DNA of 39,875 nt, from the NCBI GenBank assembly GCA_038246575.1, contig JBBRVU010000016.1, forward strand, positions 1 to 39,875. The letters run 5' to 3'. This document shows, piece by piece, positions 33,852 through 39,875 of the stretch. Below the pieces are notes generated by a model that was not told where the DNA came from, did not search any database, and saw nothing but the letters and a program-made list of their open reading frames with translations. The DNA is from JACCUZ01 sp038246575. Its GTDB lineage: Bacteria > Actinomycetota > Actinomycetes > JACCUZ01. Within the stretch, counting starts at the first letter, position 1; each line of letters opens with the position of its first letter. A program made the position numbers and the translations under genes.

Positions 33852-34987
33852 CCGTCGCCGAGGCGTTCGGCAAGACCTTCGAGTCGGAGCCGTCCGGCGT
33901 GTGGTCCGCACCCGGCCGGGTGAACCTCATCGGTGAGCACACCGACTACAACGACGGCCTGGTCATGCCGTTCGCGATCGAGGCTCGGACCACGGTTGCA
34001 GCATCCGCCCGGAGCGACGGGCTGCTGCGGATGCGCTCGGAGCAGCAGCCGGCCGGGGACATCTCGATCCCCGTCGAGGCGCTGGCGCCCGGGAACCCCA
34101 TGGGCTGGGCTGCCTACGTCGCCGGCGTGGTCTGGGCCGCCCGCAGGCGCAACGAACGGGTCGCCGGCCTCGACGTGCTCGTCGACGGCCGGGTGCCTCC
34201 CGGCGGCGGGCTGTCGTCGTCGCACGCCATCGAGGTCGCCGTCGCCCTCGCGGTGGACGCCCTGTTCGAGCTCGGCCTGGACACCGACGACCAGGCCCGG
34301 CTGACCCAGCAGGCCGAGAACGAGTTCATCGGTGCGCCGACCGGCGTGATGGACCAGCTGGCGTTGTTGCGAGCCCGCCCCGGGCATGCGCTCTTCCTCG
34401 ACACCAGGTCCCTGAAGTTCGAGCAGGTGCCGCTCGATCCGTCCGCAGACGGTCAGCTGCTCGTCGTCATCGACACCCGGGTCCGGCACTCGCTCGCGGA
34501 CGGCGCCTACGGCGAGCGTCGACGGGCCTGCGAGCAGGCGTCAGCAGCCCTCGGGGTCCCCGCGCTGCGGGACGTCTCCGTCGACGGCCTCGATGAGCGG
34601 CTGCGCAGCCTCGATGACGTGCTGGCCCGGCGGGCCCGACACGTCGTCACCGAGAACGCCAGGGTGCCCGCCGCCGTGGCGGCCGTGCAGGACCGGGACT
34701 GGCCCGGACTCGGCCGTCTCATGGACGACTCGCACCGCTCGCTGCGCGACGACTACGAGGTCAGTGCCGCCGAGCTGGACGTCGCGGTCGAGACGTCGCG
34801 CGCGACAGGCGCCCTCGGGGCTCGGATGACCGGCGGCGGTTTCGGCGGCTCCGCGATCGCACTGGTCCCCGCGGAGCGCGTCAAGGACGTCCGCCGCGAG
34901 GTGAGCGCTGCTTTCGCAACCCGCGGCTGGGCGCCACCGGTCCTCACCGAGGTCACTCCCTCCGCCGGCGCGCGCCGCGACCGCTGA
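33848..34987 (+). CDS. galK: Galactokinase
   Basis: 379 residues; ATP-dependent phosphorylation of galactose released by the GH36 and GH42 enzymes. Galactokinase signature PGRVNLIGEHTDYNDG (residues 23-38), GHMP kinase motif PPGGGLSSSHAIEV (from Pro117), NEFIGAPTGVMDQL and the C-terminal GHMP motif MTGGGFGGSAIAL. The start GTG 33848 overlaps the galT stop (GTGA). Last gene of the rightward operon; only 4 bp separate its stop from the convergent icd stop, leaving no room for a terminator. No galE or mutarotase gene is in the window. Confidence 0.96.
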   Translation: MTVAEAFGKTFESEPSGVWSAPGRVNLIGEHTDYNDGLVMPFAIEARTTVAASARSDGLLRMRSEQQPAGDISIPVEALAPGNPMGWAAYVAGVVWAARRRNERVAGLDVLVDGRVPPGGGLSSSHAIEVAVALAVDALFELGLDTDDQARLTQQAENEFIGAPTGVMDQLALLRARPGHALFLDTRSLKFEQVPLDPSADGQLLVVIDTRVRHSLADGAYGERRRACEQASAALGVPALRDVSVDGLDERLRSLDDVLARRARHVVTENARVPAAVAAVQDRDWPGLGRLMDDSHRSLRDDYEVSAAELDVAVETSRATGALGARMTGGGFGGSAIALVPAERVKDVRREVSAAFATRGWAPPVLTEVTPSAGARRDR

Positions 34988-34991
34988 GAGG

Positions 34992-36212
34992 TCAGCCGGC
35001 CATCTTCGACGAGAGGTTCTCGTCCAGGGCGGCGAGGAAGTCCTCGGTGTTGAGGTAGGGCTGGTCCGCCGACACGAGCAGAGCCAGGTCCTTGGTCATC
35101 TGACCGGCCTCGACGGTCTGGACGCAGACCTGCTCCAGTGTCTCGGCGAACCCGGTGACCTCCGGGGTCCCGTCGAGCTTGCCGCGGTGCTTGAGCCCTC
35201 CGGTCCAGGCGAAGATCGAGGCGATCGGGTTGGTCGAGGTCGGCTTGCCCTGCTGGTGCTGACGGAAGTGCCGGGTCACGGTGCCGTGGGCAGCCTCTGC
35301 CTCGACGGTCTTGCCGTCCGGCGTGAGGAGCACGGAGGTCATCAGGCCGAGCGAGCCGAAGCCCTGCGCGACCGTGTCGGACTGCACGTCCCCGTCGTAG
35401 TTCTTGCACGCCCAGACGTACCCGCCCTCCCACTTCATGGCGGCGGCCACCATGTCGTCGATCAGGCGGTGCTCGTAGGTCAGGCCCTTGGCCTCGAAGT
35501 CAGCCTTGAACTCGCTCTCGAACACCTCGGCGAAGATGTCCTTGAACGCGCCGTCGTAGGCCTTGAGGATCGTGTTCTTGGTGGACAGGTAGACCGGATA
35601 GTTGCGCTGCAGGCCGTAGGTGAACGACGCCCGGGCGAAGTCCTCGATCGACTTGGTGAAGTTGTACATCCCCATCGCGACCCCACCGTCGGGACCGTAG
35701 TTGGCCACGACGTGCTTGATCGGCTCGGACCCGTCGGCCGGCGTGAAAGTGATGGTCAGCTCACCGGCGCCCGGAACCTTGAAGTTGGTGGCCTTGTACT
35801 GGTCGCCGTGCGCGTGCCGGCCGATGATGATGGGCTTGGTCCAGCCGGGCACGAGCCGCGGGATGTTGCTGATGATGATGGGCTCACGGAACACGACGCC
35901 GCCGAGGATGTTGCGGATCGTGCCGTTCGGCGAGACCCACATCTTCTTCAGGCCGAACTCCTCGACGCGCGCCTCGTCGGGAGTGATCGTCGCGCACTTC
36001 ACCCCGACGCCGTGGGTCTTGATCGCGTTGGCGGCGTCGATCGTGACCTGGTCGTCGGTGGCGTCCCGGTGCTCCATGCCGAGGTCGTAGTACTCGAGGT
36101 CGACGTCGAGGTACGGGTGGATGAGCCGGTCCTTGATGAACGACCAGATGATGCGAGTCATCTCGTCGCCGTCGAGCTCGACGACCGGGTTCTGGACCTT
36201 GATCTTGGTCAC
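34992..36212 (-). CDS. icd: NADP-dependent isocitrate dehydrogenase (dimeric type)
   Basis: 406 residues. Oxidative decarboxylation of isocitrate to 2-oxoglutarate. It is the eukaryote-like homodimeric family: VVELDGDEMTRIIW near the start, DQVTIDAANAIKTHGVGVKC, SPNGTIRNILGGVVFREPI (substrate-binding Ser and Arg), WTKPIIIGRHAHGDQY, the signature region YVWACKNYDGDVQSD and the NADP-site segment AHGTVTRHFRQH. GTG 36212 has AAGGAGA six nt upstream; the open frame extends to 36347 without support. Convergent with galK. mdh precedes it by 49 bp on the same strand. Confidence 0.96.
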   Translation of the reverse strand: MTKIKVQNPVVELDGDEMTRIIWSFIKDRLIHPYLDVDLEYYDLGMEHRDATDDQVTIDAANAIKTHGVGVKCATITPDEARVEEFGLKKMWVSPNGTIRNILGGVVFREPIIISNIPRLVPGWTKPIIIGRHAHGDQYKATNFKVPGAGELTITFTPADGSEPIKHVVANYGPDGGVAMGMYNFTKSIEDFARASFTYGLQRNYPVYLSTKNTILKAYDGAFKDIFAEVFESEFKADFEAKGLTYEHRLIDDMVAAAMKWEGGYVWACKNYDGDVQSDTVAQGFGSLGLMTSVLLTPDGKTVEAEAAHGTVTRHFRQHQQGKPTSTNPIASIFAWTGGLKHRGKLDGTPEVTGFAETLEQVCVQTVEAGQMTKDLALLVSADQPYLNTEDFLAALDENLSSKMAG

Positions 36213-36261
36213 GCGATCTCTCCTTGCCAGGGGTCGTGGGTGCGGATGCCGCGCGGGGGGA

Positions 36262-37251
36262 TCAGACGAGACCGAGGGCCTTGACGGCCTCGCGCTCTTC
36301 CTCGAGCTCCGCAACGGACGCGTCGATGCGGGCACGCGAGAAGTCACTGATCTCGAGGTCAGGCACGATCTCCCACGAGCCGTTGCGCGAGACGACCGGG
36401 AACGACGAGATCAGGCCGGTGGGGACGCCGTACGAGCCGTCGGACACGATCGCGGCGGACGTCCAGTCGCCATCGGCGGTGCCGTTGACCCAGTCTTGGA
36501 CGTGGTCGACGGCCGCGTTCGCCGCCGACGCCGCGGACGACGCGCCTCGCGCCTCGATGATTGCGGCGCCCCGCTTGGCAACAGTGGGGATGAAGTCGTT
36601 CTCCAGCCACGCCTGGTCGGCCACGACGTCCGGGGCTGGCTTGCCGCCCACCACGGCGTGGAAGAGGTCGGGGTACTGGGTCGCGGAGTGGTTGCCCCAG
36701 ATCGTCATCCGCCGGATGTCCGACACCGGGACGCCGCTCTTCTTCGACAGCTGGCTCAATGCACGGTTGTGGTCGAGGCGGGTCATCGCGGTGAAGCGCT
36801 CCGCAGGCACGTCCGGTGCGTGCGAGGAGGCGATCAGCGCGTTGGTGTTGGCCGGGTTCCCGACGACAAGCACCCGGACGTCGGCTGCGGCACCGGCGTT
36901 GATCGCCTCACCCTGCGGCTTGAAGATCCCGCCGTTGGCCTCGAGGAGGTCGCCGCGCTCCATGCCTGCCGAGCGCGGCCGGGCGCCCACCAGCAGCGCG
37001 ACGTTGACTCCGTCGAAGGCGGCCTTGGCGTCGTCGGTGACATCGATGCCGGAGAGCAGGGGGAAGGCGCAGTCGTCGAGCTCCATCGCCGTGCCCTCGG
37101 CGGCCTTGAGGGCCGGCGCGATCTCCAGCAGGCGCAGGCGCACCGGAACGTCGGTCCCGAGCAGCTGGCCCGAGGCGATCCGGAAGAGCAGCGCGTAGCC
37201 GATCTGACCGGCGGCGCCGGTGACGGTGACGGTGACTGGTGTGCTGGCCAT
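36262..37251 (-). CDS. mdh: Malate dehydrogenase
   Basis: 329 residues, NAD-dependent malate/oxaloacetate interconversion in the TCA cycle. Nucleotide-binding TGAAGQIGYALLFRIASG, VALLVGARPRSAGMER (substrate loop arginines), VVGNPANTNALIA, the signature MTRLDHNRALSQLSKKSG and catalytic His in IWGNHSATQYPD. The length and the ARPRSAGM loop fit the group-2 cytosolic-type MDH common in Actinomycetota. ATG 37251 follows GGGAG at 5 nt. The arrangement folD, DUF3017, mdh, icd on one strand is characteristic of the phylum. Confidence 0.97.
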   Translation of the reverse strand: MASTPVTVTVTGAAGQIGYALLFRIASGQLLGTDVPVRLRLLEIAPALKAAEGTAMELDDCAFPLLSGIDVTDDAKAAFDGVNVALLVGARPRSAGMERGDLLEANGGIFKPQGEAINAGAAADVRVLVVGNPANTNALIASSHAPDVPAERFTAMTRLDHNRALSQLSKKSGVPVSDIRRMTIWGNHSATQYPDLFHAVVGGKPAPDVVADQAWLENDFIPTVAKRGAAIIEARGASSAASAANAAVDHVQDWVNGTADGDWTSAAIVSDGSYGVPTGLISSFPVVSRNGSWEIVPDLEISDFSRARIDASVAELEEEREAVKALGLV

Positions 37252-37265
37252 GTCGGCTCCCTGGG

Positions 37266-37302
37266 TCTCTTTACGTCAAGAGATCTGCGGCGGATGAGGC
37301 TA
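37266..37302 (-). promoter_or_regulatory. mdh: mdh leader: candidate -10 and inverted repeat
   Basis: On the minus strand TAGCCT (37302-37297) about 45 bp before the mdh ATG is a plausible -10. Downstream in the leader, TCTCTT / AAGAGA (37266-37271 with 37278-37283, 6-nt loop) forms an inverted repeat just before the Shine-Dalgarno. The 109-bp gap has no gene. Confidence 0.35.
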
Positions 37303-37360
37303 TCTCAACACTTTCGGGCGGCACCCGCGAGCGAGGGTCGCGCGGGGCAACTGGCGTCGG

Positions 37361-37675
37361 TCAGACCGGACCGCTTTCGGCGGGGACCAGGATCGCCAGC
37401 GTGAACAGCGCCACCCCCATGGCCAGCAGCACCAGCACGTCGAACGGGCGGCTGCGCACGACGAGCAGCCCGACGCGCCGGCCCGGCAGCACCGCCCGCG
37501 CCAGCGCAGCGAGCAGCACTGAGACACCCAGCAGCAGGCATCCCGAGCGGAAGTGGTTCGTCGCGATGGCGGCAAGACCGACGACGCCACCGCCGAGAAC
37601 ACTGAGCAGGGGCCACTGCCGCCCCACCCAGCCACCGCGGATCGGTGGGTAGCCGTCATGCGTCGGTGCCGTCAT
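37361..37675 (-). CDS. DUF3017 membrane protein
   Basis: 104 residues with three hydrophobic helices (PLLSVLGGGVVGLAAIA, CLLLGVSVLLAALARAVL, FDVLVLLAMGVALFTLAIL). The conserved loop PGRRVGLLVVRSRPFDVL is typical of DUF3017, a small actinobacterial membrane protein of unknown function found between folD and mdh. It starts 7 bp after the folD stop, so it is probably in the folD operon. No catalytic residues are apparent. Confidence 0.9.
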   Translation of the reverse strand: MTAPTHDGYPPIRGGWVGRQWPLLSVLGGGVVGLAAIATNHFRSGCLLLGVSVLLAALARAVLPGRRVGLLVVRSRPFDVLVLLAMGVALFTLAILVPAESGPV

Positions 37676-37682
37676 GGAATCA

Positions 37683-38558
37683 TCACCCGGCGACGCCTAC
37701 CTGCTCGGTCGAGGCCGCTCGCTCCGCCGCCTCCACGACGTTGGTCAGCAGCATCGCGCGGGTCATGGGTCCGACGCCTCCCGGCACCGGCGCGAGAAAA
37801 CCCGCAACGTCGGCGACCGCGGGAGCGACGTCACCGATCAGCCCCGCCTCGGTCCGGGTGATACCGACGTCGACGACTGCCGCCCCCGGCCGTACGACAT
37901 CGGCGGTCACCAGCCCGCCCACCCCTGCCGCCGCGACGATGATGTCGGCGCGGCGTAGGTGGTCGGCGAGGTCGCGGGTGCCGGTGTGGCACAGCGTGAC
38001 CGTCGAGTTCTCGCTGCGCCGGGTGAGCAGCAGGCCGAGCGGGCGACCGACGGTGACGCCACGGCCCACGACGACGACCTCGGCCCCGGCGAGCTCGACG
38101 CCGTAGCGGCGAAGCAGCGCGACGATGCCCCGGGGAGTGCACGGCAGCGGGCCAGGCTCACCGAGCACCAGCCGACCGAGGTTCGTCGGGTGCAGGCCGT
38201 CGGCGTCCTTCGCCGGGTCCATCCGGGTCAGCGCCGCGTTGGCGTCCAACCCGGCTGGCAGCGGCAGCTGGACGATGTAGCCCGTGCACGCCGGATCGGC
38301 GTTGAGGTCGTCGACGACGGCCTCGACGTCGGCCTGGGTGGCATCAGCGGGGAGCTGGCGCTGAAGCGACACGATGCCGACCTCGGCGCAGTCGCGGTGC
38401 TTGCCCGCGACATAGGACCTGCTGCCCGGGTCGTCACCCACCAGCACGGTGCCCAGGCCCGGGAGGATGCCCCGCTCGGCCAGGCTGCTGACCCGCTCGC
38501 CGAGGTCGGCCTTCACCTGCGCTGCGGCCGCCCGGCCGTCGAGGATCGTCGCGCTCAT
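37683..38558 (-). CDS. folD: Bifunctional methylenetetrahydrofolate dehydrogenase/cyclohydrolase
   Basis: 291 residues. Interconverts 5,10-methylene-, methenyl- and 10-formyl-tetrahydrofolate. Catalytic Tyr49 and Lys53 in SRSYVAGKHRDC; the substrate-binding GYIVQLPLPAG; PCTPRGIVALLRRYGV; the dinucleotide-binding VVVVGRGVTVGRPLGLLL; and the C-terminal signature PVPGGVGPMTRAMLL. Standard length. The ATG 38558 lies 7 nt after CAGACT (38571-38566, minus strand), which resembles the other leaderless starts in this window although the first base is off consensus. DUF3017 follows. Confidence 0.97.
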   Translation of the reverse strand: MSATILDGRAAAAQVKADLGERVSSLAERGILPGLGTVLVGDDPGSRSYVAGKHRDCAEVGIVSLQRQLPADATQADVEAVVDDLNADPACTGYIVQLPLPAGLDANAALTRMDPAKDADGLHPTNLGRLVLGEPGPLPCTPRGIVALLRRYGVELAGAEVVVVGRGVTVGRPLGLLLTRRSENSTVTLCHTGTRDLADHLRRADIIVAAAGVGGLVTADVVRPGAAVVDVGITRTEAGLIGDVAPAVADVAGFLAPVPGGVGPMTRAMLLTNVVEAAERAASTEQVGVAG

Positions 38559-38584
38559 CGCCGCCAGTCTGGCAGGCGGGTGGC

Positions 38585-39875
38585 TCAGCTCGCGTCGGGG
38601 ACCGCGGTGACGGCGCCGCCGGAGCCTCGGCGTGACCGGCCGGGCGCGAGGTCGTCTCCGGCCCGGGCCCCGACCTCGACGCGCCCGCGGCCGAGCGCCT
38701 TCGCGCGGTACATCGTGGCGTCTGCCTCACGCAGGACCGACCGCGCGTCATCCTCCGCAGTGGCGAGGGCGATGCCGATGCTGACCCCGGCGACCACCTC
38801 GTCCTGGCCGAGCTGCACCGGTGCGTGCAGGGCGCTGCGGATGCGTTCGCCGACGGACCGGGCGGCGGCCAGGTCGCCCAGTCCCTCGGCGACCACGACG
38901 AACTCGTCGCCACCGAGCCGAGCGACCGAGTCCCCGGGTCGGATCACGGCTCGTAGCCGATCGGCCACCACCATCAGCAGCTGGTCGCCCGCCTCGTGAC
39001 CGAAGGTGTCGTTGATCTCCTTGAAGCCGTCGAGGTCGAGGAACATCACTGCGGTGGCGCTGCCGGTCCGGGCGGATCGGGCAAGCGCGTGCGCGAGGTG
39101 GTCCATCAGGAGGTCCCGGTTGGGCAGCCCGGTGAGCCCGTCGTGCAGGGCCCGGTGGGCGAGCGCCTCCTTCGCCTGTCGCGCGACCGTGATGTCCTGC
39201 ACCTGGGAGACGAAGTAGTCCGGCTTCCCGCGCTCGTCGTGGACGCACGAGACGGAGAGCGCGCCCCAGATCAACTCACCCGACCTGGTGACGTAGCGCT
39301 TCTCGGTGCTGTAGTGGGTGACGGAGCCGTCGAGCAGACCGGCGACACCGTGCTGGTCCGCGGCGAGGTCGTCCGGATGGGTGAGCTCCTGGAAGGTCAT
39401 CTCGAGCAGCTCGGGCTCGTCGTAGCCGAGGATCTCGCACATCGCGCGGTTGACGTCGCGGAACCGACCGTCGAGCTCCACCAGGCACATGCCCACCGGG
39501 GCGTGCTCCATCGCGGCGCGGAACTGCTCCTCGCTGCGCCGGAGCGCCGAGACCGCGAGCCGGGTCTCGGTGACGTCGGCGAAGGTCGACACGACGCCGA
39601 CGACCGCGCCGCCGACGTCATCCTGCGCCTCGGCGAACAACGGCTCCGCGTTGACGGCCAGCCAGACCAGGCTCCCGTCCGGCCGGTGTACGCCCATGGT
39701 GGCTCCGCGCACCGAGCGCCCGGTTCGCAACGCGACCATCGGCGGGTGCTGATCACCCGGCAGGTCCGTCCCGTCCTCCCGGCAGGCCCGCCACCTCGGG
39801 TCGGTCGACGCCCGGCCGAGCAGCTGCTCCATGTCCATCCCGAGGACGCGGGAGGCCGCCTCGTTGGCGGTCAGG
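38585..39875 (-). CDS. PAS-PAS-GGDEF diguanylate cyclase, 5' end outside window
   Basis: At least 430 residues; the frame is open to the window edge, where it already reads as PAS sequence (LTANEAASRVLGMDMEQL), so the true start lies beyond 39875. A PAS/PAC segment ending VVSTFADVTETR is followed by a complete second PAS domain (FRAAMEHAPVGMCLVELDGRF to VSQVQDITVARQAKEAL). The GGDEF domain then carries HDGLTGLPNRDLLMDHL, the catalytic RLGGDEF and GVSIGIA. An inhibitory I-site RxxD (RPGD) sits five residues before GGDEF, so feedback inhibition by c-di-GMP is expected. No EAL domain. The ligand sensed by the PAS domains is unknown. Confidence 0.95.
   Translation of the reverse strand, partial: LTANEAASRVLGMDMEQLLGRASTDPRWRACREDGTDLPGDQHPPMVALRTGRSVRGATMGVHRPDGSLVWLAVNAEPLFAEAQDDVGGAVVGVVSTFADVTETRLAVSALRRSEEQFRAAMEHAPVGMCLVELDGRFRDVNRAMCEILGYDEPELLEMTFQELTHPDDLAADQHGVAGLLDGSVTHYSTEKRYVTRSGELIWGALSVSCVHDERGKPDYFVSQVQDITVARQAKEALAHRALHDGLTGLPNRDLLMDHLAHALARSARTGSATAVMFLDLDGFKEINDTFGHEAGDQLLMVVADRLRAVIRPGDSVARLGGDEFVVVAEGLGDLAAARSVGERIRSALHAPVQLGQDEVVAGVSIGIALATAEDDARSVLREADATMYRAKALGRGRVEVGARAGDDLAPGRSRRGSGGAVTAVPDAS

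Noticed and set aside
37300..37659. Alternative minus-strand frame overlapping DUF3017
   Set aside because: Cys/Arg-rich out-of-frame reading; the DUF3017 frame has three clean membrane helices and the family loop.

Overview
The window is about 39.9 kb of very GC-rich DNA with dense, short-gapped genes, many GTG starts, 4-8 bp start/stop overlaps and several apparently leaderless transcripts. The order folD - DUF3017 - mdh - icd, the nucleoside transporter cluster with cdd and deoA, and the LuxR/ATPase-type regulator all point to a free-living Actinomycetota chromosome. Nocardioidaceae or another Propionibacteriales/Streptomyces-like lineage is my guess, but the sequence alone does not settle the genus. 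I see no rRNA, tRNA, CRISPR array, insertion sequence or phage gene.

Layout: (1) 1-5533, + strand: the 3' part of a large LuxR regulator, a small DUF4242-like protein, deoxyribose-phosphate aldolase (deoC), then two overlapping aldehyde dehydrogenase genes. The second is a cysteine-free half-enzyme. Together they look like an ALDH16-type two-domain protein split into two genes. (2) 5550-8783: a LysR regulator with a problematic N-terminus, a zinc-ribbon miniprotein, a strong bidirectional terminator, adenosine deaminase (add) divergent from an unknown gene, and a cupin. (3) 8792-15727, - strand: a nucleoside uptake and catabolism operon, read as BMP lipoprotein > double ABC ATPase > permease > permease > cdd > deoA > cupin. 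(4) 15885-24113: an M20 amidohydrolase, an acyl-CoA mutase large subunit, a D-Ala-D-Ala carboxypeptidase, a YihY/BrkB membrane protein, a 2H phosphoesterase, trpS and a CNNM/CBS/CorC membrane protein. (5) 24199-34987: a galactoside utilisation locus built around one divergent promoter region. Leftward are a Tat-type lipoprotein binding protein, two permeases and a GH36 alpha-galactosidase. Rightward are a GH42 beta-galactosidase, a DeoR regulator, galT and galK. (6) 34992-39875, - strand: icd, mdh, DUF3017, folD and a PAS-PAS-GGDEF protein cut by the window end.

Functionally, regions 1-3 form a nucleoside salvage pathway. Nucleosides enter by the BMP/ABC system and are deaminated by Cdd and Add. 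DeoA then splits the pyrimidine deoxynucleosides, DeoC cleaves deoxyribose-5-phosphate to glyceraldehyde-3-phosphate and acetaldehyde, and the ALDH pair would oxidise the aldehyde. Phosphopentomutase is not in the window. Region 5 imports oligosaccharides, removes alpha- and beta-linked galactose and feeds the Leloir pathway; galE is not in the window.

The observations most worth following are the split ALDH16-like pair next to deoC, a recurring leaderless promoter pattern (-10 hexamer, exactly 7 nt, start codon), tandem direct repeats in the galactoside promoter region, a 163-bp tail-to-tail coding overlap, and palindromes over the add start. I found no defence island or clearly novel multi-gene machine.
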